From positions 1 through 54,131 of the forward strand of contig JAKSDO010000054.1 in the NCBI GenBank assembly GCA_022360055.1: DNA of 54,131 nt, written 5' to 3'. The position numbers were made by a program, and so were the translations under genes. The stretch comes from Cytophagales bacterium. Its GTDB lineage: Bacteria > Bacteroidota > Bacteroidia > Cytophagales > Cyclobacteriaceae. A model generated the notes under the pieces. That model searched no databases. It was not told the DNA's origin and saw only the letters and a program-made list of their open reading frames with translations. This document shows positions 16,726-27,000 of the stretch, piece by piece. Each line of letters begins with the position of its first letter. Positions within the stretch are counted from its first letter, which is position 1.

Positions 16726-18616
16726 AGGTATACTTTTTAATCTGCTGTTTTTTCATGTGATGGTATTGCAGGCCCAGGCAGTAGAAAATCCTTATATGTT
16801 TCCCGTACGACCCGGGCAGCAAAACTACCTTTCCGGTACCATGGGAGAATTGCGCGGCGCACACTTTCATGGAGGGATGGACATCAAGACCGGTGGAACA
16901 ACGGGCCTGAAAATCCACGCTGCGGCCGATGGTTATGTATCCAGGATAAAAGTAGACGGGAACGGCTATGGAAATGCTATATATATTGCTCATCCCCAAT
17001 TAGGTACGACAACCGTCTACGGCCATTTAAAAACCTTTGACGAAGATATTGCGGAATACGTTTTGAAAGAACAATACAAACGAAAGCGATTTTCGGTAGA
17101 CTTATTCCCTGAAAAGACCCGCTTTAAAATAAAAAGGGGGGATATCGTGGCTTTTTCAGGTAATTCCGGTAGTTCGGGAGGCCCGCATCTACATTTTGAA
17201 ATCAGGGATAAGTACCAACGCCCCATCAATCCTCTGGGGTATGATTTTTCCGAAATCAAAGATAACATTCGCCCATCGGTTGAGAAAATTGCCCTTAAGA
17301 CCATGAATAAAGACTCCAGGGTAAACCACCAGTTCGGATTTTTTGAATTTTCACCCTCGAAGCTGAACAATGAATATACCGTAAGCGAAACAATCGAAGT
17401 ATACGGCGAAATCGGTGTGTTGATCATGGGCTATGACCGGCTTAACAATGCATTGAATAAAAATGGTATTCCCAATTTGACTATGACTATGGATGGCGAA
17501 CAGGTAATTGATATTACGATAGATAAAATACCATTTAGCAAGAACAGGAACATTTTATGTTACAGGGACTACGCCCTTAAAATCCAGGAGAACAAGTCAT
17601 TTCAGAAACTTTTCATAGATGATGGCAATGAATTGAATATCTATGATACGGATCACAGAAAAGGAATAATTTCCATTACCGACACGCTTGTACACCACAT
17701 AAAAATCACACTCATGGATGCGCACGGGAATAGCTCTGCCGTTCATTTAAAGGTCAAAGGCTGTAAACCCAAAGTGACTGCCATGAACAACGTAAAAAAC
17801 TTCAGGCCATTCCGTCATGTGATTGTTGATAATACCCTGGTATTCATGGGTAAAAAAGCAAAGCATAATGGTTTTTTTGCCAATGTATTTGCCAACCGAA
17901 TGAACTATGAGCTTTCCTCCAGCTATTACGTAAACGATTACTCCGTTTATCTCTGGGATCTGAGAACCGGCACCCCGGATTCCATTGATTTATGCGGAGA
18001 TATGATCTATCCCGGATTGGAAATGATTGTCCCTTCCGAATCGGAATTCAAATACTTCAAATCGGAATTCGATCTGCATTTCTATACAAAAACACTTTTT
18101 GACACCCTGTACCTCAAAACCGACTATATGGATGAACTGGACGATGAAAAAGAGTTTTTTGAAATAGGCAAGGATATATATCCGCTTAAAAAAAGTTTAA
18201 AAATCAAGTTAAAACCTAAAAGAAGCTACGATCGCAAGGACAAGATCTCGGCCTACTATACTACGGATCTAAAGAATTTCAGCTTTCAGGGCGGGATCTG
18301 GATAAATAATACGTTCGAGATCATGACGCGTATGCTGGGAAAATATACCCTGCTGGCAGATACAATTCCTCCAAAAATAAAAGTGGTGCAGCAAAACCGG
18401 GATCATTTCAGGTGTTATATAACAGATGATATGTCGGGAATAAAAGATTATGAGCTGTACATAAATAATAAATGGGTGCTCATGAATTACGACCCGAAAC
18501 GAAATTACATCTGGGCTGAAAAATTGGACAAATCCAAACCTTTTACAGGAAATCTGGAACTAAAAGTCAGGGATAATGTTAATAATGAAAAAATATATTC
18601 AACCATAATAAATTAA
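16694..18616 (+). CDS. M23-family peptidoglycan endopeptidase, exported
   Basis: A 640-aa protein with a signal peptide (GILFNLLFFHVMVLQAQA) and an N-terminal LytM/M23 domain. Zinc ligands are H59 and D63 (HFHGGMD), H111 (VYGHLK) and H165-x-H167 (PHLHFE). The remaining 430 residues form beta-rich regions without a recognised catalytic motif and probably position the enzyme or bind the wall. It begins 32 bases inside the FAH gene, suggesting translational coupling, and ends 3 bases before bcp. Likely cuts peptidoglycan cross-links in the periplasm. Confidence 0.9.
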   Translation: MRNYWKLKSSKGILFNLLFFHVMVLQAQAVENPYMFPVRPGQQNYLSGTMGELRGAHFHGGMDIKTGGTTGLKIHAAADGYVSRIKVDGNGYGNAIYIAHPQLGTTTVYGHLKTFDEDIAEYVLKEQYKRKRFSVDLFPEKTRFKIKRGDIVAFSGNSGSSGGPHLHFEIRDKYQRPINPLGYDFSEIKDNIRPSVEKIALKTMNKDSRVNHQFGFFEFSPSKLNNEYTVSETIEVYGEIGVLIMGYDRLNNALNKNGIPNLTMTMDGEQVIDITIDKIPFSKNRNILCYRDYALKIQENKSFQKLFIDDGNELNIYDTDHRKGIISITDTLVHHIKITLMDAHGNSSAVHLKVKGCKPKVTAMNNVKNFRPFRHVIVDNTLVFMGKKAKHNGFFANVFANRMNYELSSSYYVNDYSVYLWDLRTGTPDSIDLCGDMIYPGLEMIVPSESEFKYFKSEFDLHFYTKTLFDTLYLKTDYMDELDDEKEFFEIGKDIYPLKKSLKIKLKPKRSYDRKDKISAYYTTDLKNFSFQGGIWINNTFEIMTRMLGKYTLLADTIPPKIKVVQQNRDHFRCYITDDMSGIKDYELYINNKWVLMNYDPKRNYIWAEKLDKSKPFTGNLELKVRDNVNNEKIYSTIIN

Positions 18617-18619
18617 AGT

Positions 18620-19069
18620 ATGGAATTAAAAGTTGGAGACGTCGCTCCTGATTTTTCAGTAAATGATCAAAATGGTCAACCTGTGAGATTGTCAGATTTG
18701 AAAGGCAAAAAAGTTGTCCTGTATTTTTATCCAAAGGACAATACCCCCGGGTGTACTGCCGAAGCCTGCAACCTTAGGGATAATTATCAAGCCTTGCAGA
18801 AAGCGGGATACGAAGTGCTTGGGGTAAGCAAAGACAGTGAGAAATCGCACTTAAACTTTATAAGCAAATATGAGCTGCCATTTACCTTACTTGCCGATAC
18901 GGAAAATGATATTCATGAAAAATATGGCACCTGGGTAGAAAAATCAATGTATGGCAGAAAATATATGGGCACAGCCCGAGTGACCTTTATCATTGATGAG
19001 GAGGGCAAAATAGAAGAAATCATTGAAAAAGTAAAAACGAAAGACCACTCCGCTCAGATATTGAAATAA
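18620..19069 (+). CDS. bcp: Thioredoxin-dependent peroxiredoxin Bcp/PrxQ
   Basis: A 149-aa thiol peroxidase that reduces hydroperoxides. The peroxidatic Cys is C45 in NTPGCTAEAC and the resolving Cys C50 lies five residues later, the classic atypical two-cysteine PrxQ arrangement. VVLYFYPKDNTPGCT and the distal R in GTARVTFIID complete the active site. Starts 3 bases after the M23 gene and is closed by a hairpin terminator. Confidence 0.96.
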   Translation: MELKVGDVAPDFSVNDQNGQPVRLSDLKGKKVVLYFYPKDNTPGCTAEACNLRDNYQALQKAGYEVLGVSKDSEKSHLNFISKYELPFTLLADTENDIHEKYGTWVEKSMYGRKYMGTARVTFIIDEEGKIEEIIEKVKTKDHSAQILK

Positions 19070-19093
19070 GACCAATCATCATCTTATTACTCC

Positions 19094-19132
19094 ATGTCAT
19101 CTTGTAGAAATCCGGGATGACATTTTTATTTT
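19094..19132 (+). terminator. Hairpin terminator after bcp
   Basis: ATGTCATC (19094-19101) pairs with GATGACAT (19116-19123), followed by a T-rich tail to about 19132. The loop carries TAGAAATCCGG, a string also present in the hairpin repeat at 28644-28727, so it may be a short member of that repeat family. Confidence 0.75.
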
Positions 19133-19166
19133 TACACGGCAAACTTTATTCTTTCGTTATAGAAAA

Positions 19167-20555
19167 ATGGCTGATTTTTTGAAATACGTATTTTCACTGA
19201 TTTTTATATCGGTACTCCCCGCTTTACTTTTTGCCCAATCTCCGCAACAAAAACTTCCGGAAAAAACCAGAATCCTATTTCTGCTGGATGGCTCGGGAAG
19301 TATGCTGGCAAAATGGGAAAATACCCACCGTATTACTGCGGCCAAAAAGCTATTAACCGATCTGGTAGATTCGTTAAGAACTGCCGAGCACCTTGAGCTT
19401 GCGCTGAGAATTTACGGACACCAGTTCGATAGAAGCCAGCAAAGATGTGACGACACAAAGCTCGAAGCTCCTTTTTACAAAAATAACCACGATCGGATTA
19501 TAAGTATTTTAAGAAATCTGGGGCCCAAAGGCACCACCCCCATAGCCTTTGCCCTGGAACAAGCAGCTCATGATTTTCCTGCCGGAGACGACGCCAGAAA
19601 CATCATAATCATCATTACGGACGGAATTGAATCATGTGACGGTGATCCGTGTGCCGTATCACTTGCATTGCAGCGAAAAAGCATTTTCCTGAGGCCTTTC
19701 ATTATCGGGATTGGAATGGATAGAAATTTTGAAGAGCAGTTTGGATGCATGGGATCCTTTTACGATGCAGCCAATATCCGGGGATTCAGGCGGGCCCTGG
19801 ATCAGACGCTGCGTCAAAGTCTTGGAAAAACCACAGTCTCCATCGAATTGCTGGATGTTCTGGACAGGCCGACGGAAACGAACGTAAACGTATCGTTCAT
19901 TAATCGTTTTACCCAAAATTCTGCTTTCGAGTTTGTTCATTATCGCGATGGATACGGGAAGCCTGATTCTGTCGAGATCGATCCGGTGCTTTCCTATGAT
20001 ATTGTTGTAAACACAATTCCGCCGGTAAGAAAAAACAACGTTGGGATCTCTGCCGGAAAGCATCATGTAATAAAAATCAAATCTCCTCAGGGGCAAATAA
20101 GCATTGATCAAACCGGCCATACCGAATACAAAGATCGGGTCGTCGCCCTGATCAGGGATACGACCGACCGGCGGATAATTACGACATTTACCTTACCCGG
20201 AAATGAAAGACTATTGGTTGGAAGATACAATATCGAATGCACCACATTGCCAAGAACCGTATTTAAAAACATCAAAATCGATCAAAGCCAAACCACACCT
20301 CTGAAAATCGAACAACCCGGAGTTGTCAACTTTGTTGCAAGCTCAAAAGGAATTGGAAGTATTTACGAAATCCGGGACGACGGATCGCAACGATGGATCC
20401 ATAACCTCAATCCCAACCAGCCCAGGCATACGGTTACTATACAGCCGGGTAAGTACAAAATCGTATTCAGATCCGAAAAGGCAAAGGGCAGCAAATATAC
20501 CAGCATCAAAGAATTTGAAATCAAATCCGGGAGCTCATTCAATATTCGCTTATAA
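19167..20555 (+). CDS. Secreted von Willebrand factor A domain protein
   Basis: A 462-aa protein with a signal peptide (YVFSLIFISVLPALLFAQ). The VWA domain (about 33-220) has a complete MIDAS: D41-x-S43-x-S45 in LLDGSGSM, the Thr of GPKGTTPIAF and the Asp of IIITDGIES. Two cysteine pairs (QRCDD, ESCDGDPC) may form disulphides. The C-terminal 240 residues are beta-rich, resembling repeated Ig-like or carboxypeptidase-regulatory-like modules. Likely a metal-dependent adhesion or scaffold protein in the envelope. No MoxR ATPase or partner is next to it. Confidence 0.88.
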   Translation: MADFLKYVFSLIFISVLPALLFAQSPQQKLPEKTRILFLLDGSGSMLAKWENTHRITAAKKLLTDLVDSLRTAEHLELALRIYGHQFDRSQQRCDDTKLEAPFYKNNHDRIISILRNLGPKGTTPIAFALEQAAHDFPAGDDARNIIIIITDGIESCDGDPCAVSLALQRKSIFLRPFIIGIGMDRNFEEQFGCMGSFYDAANIRGFRRALDQTLRQSLGKTTVSIELLDVLDRPTETNVNVSFINRFTQNSAFEFVHYRDGYGKPDSVEIDPVLSYDIVVNTIPPVRKNNVGISAGKHHVIKIKSPQGQISIDQTGHTEYKDRVVALIRDTTDRRIITTFTLPGNERLLVGRYNIECTTLPRTVFKNIKIDQSQTTPLKIEQPGVVNFVASSKGIGSIYEIRDDGSQRWIHNLNPNQPRHTVTIQPGKYKIVFRSEKAKGSKYTSIKEFEIKSGSSFNIRL

Positions 20556-20613
20556 TTTTTTTTGCACCGCAACGCATCCAATCGTATTTTCAGCACAATA
20601 AATTGAAAATTAT

Positions 20614-22941
20614 ATGAATTTTGTACATTCCAAAATTGTATTTCTGGTTTTCGTCGTTGGTATTTCATCTCCCGGTTGCCGGCCCTCAAATAATGAACAA
20701 CCTACCATACCAAGTGCCGTTGATTTTGTAGATCCGCTTATCGGTACGGGGATTGCAACGACTCCAAGTGCCTTGAAACACAGTATTTCCGGTTCAGAGC
20801 TAAGAGGGCAAACCTATCCCGCAACAGGCGTCCCGCACGGAATGACGCAATGGTCGCCGCAAACCCAATACTCCGAAAAAAAATGCCTCCCCCCCTATTA
20901 CTTCGAAGACGATGAGATTCAGGGCTTCCGTGGCACTCACTGGATGTCCGGATCATGTACGCAAGACTACGGGTCATTCACCATCATGCCGATAGCGGGA
21001 AAATTGATTGTCGATGCCCAAAAACGCGCTTCAAAGTTTTTTCGTGACGAAGAATATGCGAAGCCGTACTCGTACAAAATCAACCTATCAACGTATGACA
21101 TTGAATCGGAAGTCAGCGCTTCGTCCCGCGCGGGAATATTCAAATTCAAGTTCAAAAAATATAACAAGCGGCCGTACATCATCATCGAACCAAACAGTGA
21201 TGAAGGCCGTGCATTTGTAAAAATCGACAGAGACAACAATATGGTGTATGGATATAATCCCGTACATCGAATTTACCAGGGTTGGGGCGATTATGCCGGA
21301 TTCAACGGATATTTTGTGATACAGTTTTCAAAACCGGTCCAAATTTATGGCACGTATAGAAATGGTCAAACCACGTACGAAAATCATGAAGTTCTCGGAC
21401 GACAAGATACCGTCGGAGCGTTTGTCGGCTTCGATCTTCTGGACGAACTCATTGTCAAGGTCGGTACCTCCTTTACAGGTTTTGACGGTGCGCTGGCAAA
21501 CCTTAATGCCGAAATTCCGGGATGGGAGCTCGAAACCGTCAAGCAAAAATCAAAGCTGGCCTGGGAAAAGGCGCTCAATAAAATACAGGTGAACGGCGGC
21601 ACTCTTGAACAGAAAAAGAAGTTTTATACCGCGCTTTATCATTCCTATTTACTCCCTCGGGTTGCGAGCGATGCGGACCGACGTTATGTGGGTTTTGCAG
21701 AGGATACGCTCATTCATCAGGCCAAAGGTTTTGATTACTACGACGATTTCTCCATGTGGGATACCTACCGGGCTGTTCACCCGCTGTTGACCATATTGGA
21801 ACCGGAAAAAACTTTATACATGGTCAAATCCCTCTTGACAAAGGCCGAGCAGGGCGGCTGGCTGCCAATATTTCCGATGTGGAATCACTACAGCGCGGCA
21901 ATGATCGGCGATCATGCGACTTCGATGATCTGCGATGCTGCCGCCAAGGGAATTGATGATTTTGACAAGGAACTCGCCTGGAAATATATGAGTCAGAATG
22001 CATTCAAATTCAATGAAGACCGCAATTCCTATGTCTCCGGGAAAGGACGGCGCGCTTTGGATACTTATCTCAAATATGGATTTCTGCCTATGGAAGAGAA
22101 AGTTCCGGACGCGTTTCACAAGCAAGAGCAAGTGTCCAGAACCTTGGAATATGCATACGATGACTTTGTTTTGGGGAAATTTGCAATGTCACTGGGAAAA
22201 ACAAGTGAAGGCCAGGCGCTTCTCAACAGGGCGTCAAACTGGAAAAATGTCTTTGACACATCCATCGGTTTTGTGCGGGGGAAACATCAAGACGGAAGCT
22301 GGTTCGAGCCATTCCTTCGCGATGATCCAAGAGCTCCGTACATTACGGAAGGGACACCTTTCCAGTACACCTGGTATGTGCCCCATGATGTTTACGGATT
22401 AGTGGACGCCATGGGAGGTAAGGATAAATTTATACAAACACTGGATACCCTGTTTCAAAAGGATCAGTATTGGCACGGTAATGAGCCGGGCCATCAAACA
22501 GCCTATATGTATGCCTATGCCGGAGCGCCCTGGAAAAGTCAACAGTGGATTGATTATATCATTAAGGAAGAATACGGTATCGGCCCCGGCGGTTTAAGTG
22601 GAAATGAAGACGCAGGTCAAATGTCGGCATGGCTGGTCTTCTCCATGGCAGGATTCTATCCGGTCTGCCCCGGAACACCTTATTATATTATTGGTACGCC
22701 TTCATTTAGGGAGACGGTTTTCGATTTTGGAGATGGGAAAAAATTCCTGATCAAAGCCAGCGGGATTTCCGAAGGCAATATTTATATCCAATCGGCAACT
22801 TTTAATGGTGAACCATTCGACAGAGCCTGGTTGAACCATAGTGAAATCGTCGCCGGAGGCAGGTTGATTTTTGAAATGGGGCCCGAACCAAACAAAGACT
22901 GGGCATCTGATCCGAATAACTTGCCTCCGAATGTTATGTAG
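20614..22941 (+). CDS. GH92 alpha-mannosidase, lipoprotein
   Basis: A 775-aa glycoside hydrolase family 92 enzyme, a calcium-dependent exo-acting alpha-mannosidase group. A lipobox S-P-G-C22 follows the signal peptide, so it is probably anchored to the outer membrane or periplasm. Diagnostic segments: VDPLIGTG near the start, YPATGVPHGMTQWSPQT, the central YDDFSMWDTYRAVHPL, and GNEDAGQMSAW with the conserved acidic residues and GFYPVCPG. There is no SusC/SusD pair nearby, so it is not part of a visible polysaccharide utilisation locus. Linkage specificity cannot be read from sequence. Confidence 0.93.
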   Translation: MNFVHSKIVFLVFVVGISSPGCRPSNNEQPTIPSAVDFVDPLIGTGIATTPSALKHSISGSELRGQTYPATGVPHGMTQWSPQTQYSEKKCLPPYYFEDDEIQGFRGTHWMSGSCTQDYGSFTIMPIAGKLIVDAQKRASKFFRDEEYAKPYSYKINLSTYDIESEVSASSRAGIFKFKFKKYNKRPYIIIEPNSDEGRAFVKIDRDNNMVYGYNPVHRIYQGWGDYAGFNGYFVIQFSKPVQIYGTYRNGQTTYENHEVLGRQDTVGAFVGFDLLDELIVKVGTSFTGFDGALANLNAEIPGWELETVKQKSKLAWEKALNKIQVNGGTLEQKKKFYTALYHSYLLPRVASDADRRYVGFAEDTLIHQAKGFDYYDDFSMWDTYRAVHPLLTILEPEKTLYMVKSLLTKAEQGGWLPIFPMWNHYSAAMIGDHATSMICDAAAKGIDDFDKELAWKYMSQNAFKFNEDRNSYVSGKGRRALDTYLKYGFLPMEEKVPDAFHKQEQVSRTLEYAYDDFVLGKFAMSLGKTSEGQALLNRASNWKNVFDTSIGFVRGKHQDGSWFEPFLRDDPRAPYITEGTPFQYTWYVPHDVYGLVDAMGGKDKFIQTLDTLFQKDQYWHGNEPGHQTAYMYAYAGAPWKSQQWIDYIIKEEYGIGPGGLSGNEDAGQMSAWLVFSMAGFYPVCPGTPYYIIGTPSFRETVFDFGDGKKFLIKASGISEGNIYIQSATFNGEPFDRAWLNHSEIVAGGRLIFEMGPEPNKDWASDPNNLPPNVM

Positions 22942-23032
22942 GCTTTATCCGATAAAATCTATGTACAGTTCATCATCGAGCATAACCCCCGATTTTCTTT
23001 TTAAATCGGATATACTGCCAAAAACTTTCTAA

Positions 23033-23950
23033 ATGCGTAAAATTCTTACCCTTCTGACAAATGCGTTCCCGCTCTGGATCATACTCGGCTCAGGAATTGC
23101 ATTGATCGAACCAAAAGTGTTTACCTGGTTTTCAGGCCCCTTTATTACCTATGGGCTGGGCATAATCATGCTGGGTATGGGCCTTACCCTGGGGCCCGAA
23201 GATTTCAAACTGGTGATGAGATCACCAAAATGGGCGCTTACGGGCGCTGCTTTGCAATTTACTACAATGCCCATATTGGGTTGGGGCCTTGGATATGCCT
23301 TTGACTTGCCCACACCTTTTGCGGTTGGATTGATCATCGTTTCCTGTTGTCCGGGCGGCACAGCTTCCAATGTCATCAGCTATTTGGCAAGAGCCCATGT
23401 AGCCCTTTCAGTTACAATGACTGCTATATCGACATTGCTGGCCATTGCGCTTACCCCATTGCTTACCACCTTCTTGATTGGGGATAAAATCGAAGTGAGT
23501 GCGTATCAACTATTTCTCGGAACGGTAAAAGTAGTGGTCGTTCCGGTAGTACTTGGAGTTTTGATGAACAGGTATCTGCCAAAGATAACCCGCCGGATGT
23601 TGCCGGTCGCTCCTCTGGTGGCAGTGATGGTGATCGTGCTTATTGTCGCCAGCATAATAGGACAGGGCAAGGATGAAATCCTGAATTCGGGTCTCCGCTT
23701 GATCGGCTCGATCCTATGTTTACATCTTGCCGGGTTTGTGCTCGGGTACTTATTCAGCAAATTGATCACTTCCAGGGAAGACATAAACCGGACCATCTCG
23801 ATCGAAGTAGGGATGCAAAACTCAGGATTGGGTGCTTATTTGGCAAGAGCGAATTTTATAAATCCGGCGATCGCAATTCCTTCGGCCATATCCAGCGCCA
23901 CACATTCTATTATCGGAAGCATTGCCGCCGGGATTTGGAGAAACAAATGA
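23033..23950 (+). CDS. Bile acid:sodium symporter family transporter (BASS)
   Basis: A 305-aa integral membrane protein with about nine or ten hydrophobic helices. Family landmarks: LGMGLTLGPEDFKLVMRSP, the crossover motif SCCPGGTASNVISYLARA in the fourth helix, and EVGMQNSGLGAYLA in the ninth, which bind sodium and substrate. Bacterial BASS proteins move small organic acids such as pantoate, pyruvate-like acids or sulphated sterols rather than only bile acids. Followed by the convergent activase gene. A small hairpin CCGATTT/AAATCGG lies just upstream at 22989-23009. Confidence 0.9.
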   Translation: MRKILTLLTNAFPLWIILGSGIALIEPKVFTWFSGPFITYGLGIIMLGMGLTLGPEDFKLVMRSPKWALTGAALQFTTMPILGWGLGYAFDLPTPFAVGLIIVSCCPGGTASNVISYLARAHVALSVTMTAISTLLAIALTPLLTTFLIGDKIEVSAYQLFLGTVKVVVVPVVLGVLMNRYLPKITRRMLPVAPLVAVMVIVLIVASIIGQGKDEILNSGLRLIGSILCLHLAGFVLGYLFSKLITSREDINRTISIEVGMQNSGLGAYLARANFINPAIAIPSAISSATHSIIGSIAAGIWRNK

Positions 23951-24090
23951 ATATTTGCACAGGACAAAGAGGCTGTCAACCGGACACATAGTAACTCGAG
24001 GCTACGATGGCCGGTAAAATTCGCAGGATCTTTTTTTGTCTTTGATTGATTTTGACTCCGGTATTTGCTTTTCTGTGTTACTAGTCCAGG

Positions 24091-27000
24091 TCATGATTCG
24101 TAAAATGGTACACTTTGTTTCTGGTTTTGTATCAGGAAATGCAACCTGTTCAGCAGGTTAACTTTGCTTGTACCGGAGTCGAAATCGAGGAACAGTAAAT
24201 TGACGTCGGGATATATGTGCTTTATTTTCTTTTCGATACCTTTGCCTATGATATGGTTGGCAATACACCCGAATGGCTGCATACAGATGATATCCGCGAT
24301 ATCCTGCCGGGCAAATGATGCTATTTCTGCCGGAATAAGCCAGCCCTCTCCATACTGATTGGCCAATGAAACAATTTCCGATGCATACCTGGCGTTTTGC
24401 CGGATGGGATATACCGGCCGGTAAAAACGGAATTCACCAAGTAACCTTTCATAGCGCCTTATATGATGCTCGGCTTCCCATTCCAGGAGTTTACTTATAA
24501 TGCCGGTTCCTGAGTTCATTGCAATGTGTGAACTTTTCATTGCCTCCCCATTCACAAACGATTGCATCAGAAATTCAAAAAGCGGGGGAATTGCCACTTC
24601 AATCCTGTTTTGGATGAGCCAATCGATGATATTGAATTGTCCATACGAATTGTATTTGATATATATTTCCCCGACAACCCCCACCGCAGGGATTTTTTCA
24701 GGGAGTACTTCAACGGCGTTGAAGTCGCGAACTGCGTTTTTTAATAATGAATAGAGCGCCCTGTGATCATTTTTTCCAATTAATTCTTTTGCCTGTGCGA
24801 GGTATTTATTCCTTAGCATATTTGAAGCGGATTTATGTTTTTCACGCGATACCGTGGCATAATACAGGCGGGTAAGACTATCGACGAAGATTAAGCCGAA
24901 GAATACCGGCCGGATCATTTTTTTCCAATCGAGGTCAAACCCCGGCTGGAGGTTGTACAAACCATCTGCCGGAGCAACGGATACAATGGGGACATGCCCG
25001 TAACCCGCCTTTGCCATTGCCCTTTTGATCAATGCCAAATAATTCGTCGCCCTGCATTGCCCTCCTGTCTGGGTTATCCCCACGGCTATCTCATCCGGAT
25101 TGTATTGACTGCTCTCCAACGCCTTTATAATGTCTCCCACAACAAGTGTGGCTGGGTAACAAATCTCATTATTTGCATGACTCAGTCCCAAATCGGCAGA
25201 GCTCCTGTCTGACGGGGGCAGGTTGACCAGCTTATAGCCGGCCAGTTTACCCAACACCGGGATGAATGGTGAATAGAAATCCGAAAACCATGGAACAAGT
25301 ATTGTTTTTCTTCGGTCGGATTTCTTAAATACGGCTGTGGGACTTCCATTCATATGATCTTCGTTGCATACCGGATGCCTGCCTCTCCTCAGGTTAAGTG
25401 ATTCGACGAGTGACCTCAAGCGGAGTTTTAACGAACCGGGGCTGGCAATTTCATCAATGCGGATGAGCGCATAGGGGATATTATTTTTTTTTGCAAGATC
25501 ATTTATCTCATCCGTAATAAATGCATCGGGCCCGCACCCAAATGAATTTAGCTGGATCAGACCTACCGGATATTTCTGACGGCTGACCCACCAGGCAGCC
25601 TGTAAAATCCGGTTGGGGTACGCCCATTGCGAAACGGCAAAATAGCGTGAAAAACCTTCTTTACATTCTGATGCGATTTCTTCGTTGATCACGTGTACTC
25701 CAAGACCGGAAAGTATTTGGGATGCCCTTTGATGAATTAAGGTATCCATATGATAAGGGTGAGCGGCCATCAGCACTACGGGCGCATTGTCCCGTATGGC
25801 CCTGTTCAGAATTTCCCTGTTCTTTTGCCTGATTATTTGTTTGAATTCATCCTGTTCTTGTACGGCCGTATCGAAAGCTTTTACAAACCGGGTTTTGTTT
25901 ATTCCCAGTTTTAGAACATAGCTCAGACATGCTTTTCGCAATAGTGCTTTATCGTTAAAATTGATCCCGGGCGAATCGAAGGGTATTTTAAGCGGCTCAA
26001 GTAATTCCGATGAGCTTTTAAGCACTTCAGAATACCCGGTCACAATCGGACAATTGTAACTATTGGCCGAATGGTGGAACTCTTTCTTTTCGTAAACAAC
26101 AAATGGAAAAAAAATGCGATCCGCTTTTTTTTCGACCAGGTTAATAATGTGCCCGTGCGATAGTTTGGCAGGAAAACAAATGTTTTCGGACATAATGAAC
26201 CGATTTCCCTTTTGGTATAAAGCCGTTGTGCTATCGTCGGAGAGTACAACTTCAAATCCGCACTGCGAAAAAAGGCTATCCCAAAAGGGGTAATTCTCGT
26301 ATGTATTGAGGATGCGCGGAATACCAATACGAAGCGTTCCGGGAGCTGTTGATTTATCTCTGCCGAAGAGGATTTGTTTTTTATGCTCAAAAATATTGTC
26401 CCCTCTTTTCTTTGATGAGTGGCTGTTTGAAAATAACTTTTCGCATTTGTTCCCGGCAAAACATTTCTTTCCGTTAGGAAATGTATAAACTGTTACCCTG
26501 CATGTATTTGCACACCCCTTACAGGATAACATCCGTGTCGTATAATTCTTTATGTCGTCGAGATGGTCCAGCCCAGTAAAATGGCTCGCCTGCTTATGGT
26601 TTGCTTTTTTGGCGGCATACAAAGCCGCGCCATAGGCTCCCATCAGTTCGGGCAGATCGGAAGTCACTATTTTCTTTTCCGACAATACTTCGAATGCCCG
26701 GTAAACCGCTTTGTTCCGGAAAGTCCCTCCCTGGACCACGATGTTATCGCCAATACCAGCACTGTTTTTAATTTTTAAAACTTTGTACAGGCAGTTTTTT
26801 ACAATGGAATAGGCCAGGCCTGCGGACAAATCTTCTACGGAAGCTCCTTCGCGCAGCGCCTGTTTTACTTTCGAATTCATAAACACGGTACATCGCGATC
26901 CCAGGTCATAAGGTTTTCCGGATAATAAGGCTATTTCGGAAAACTCCGGTATATCGTATCCAAGTGTGTTGGCAAAGCTTTCAATAAAAGAGCCGCAGCC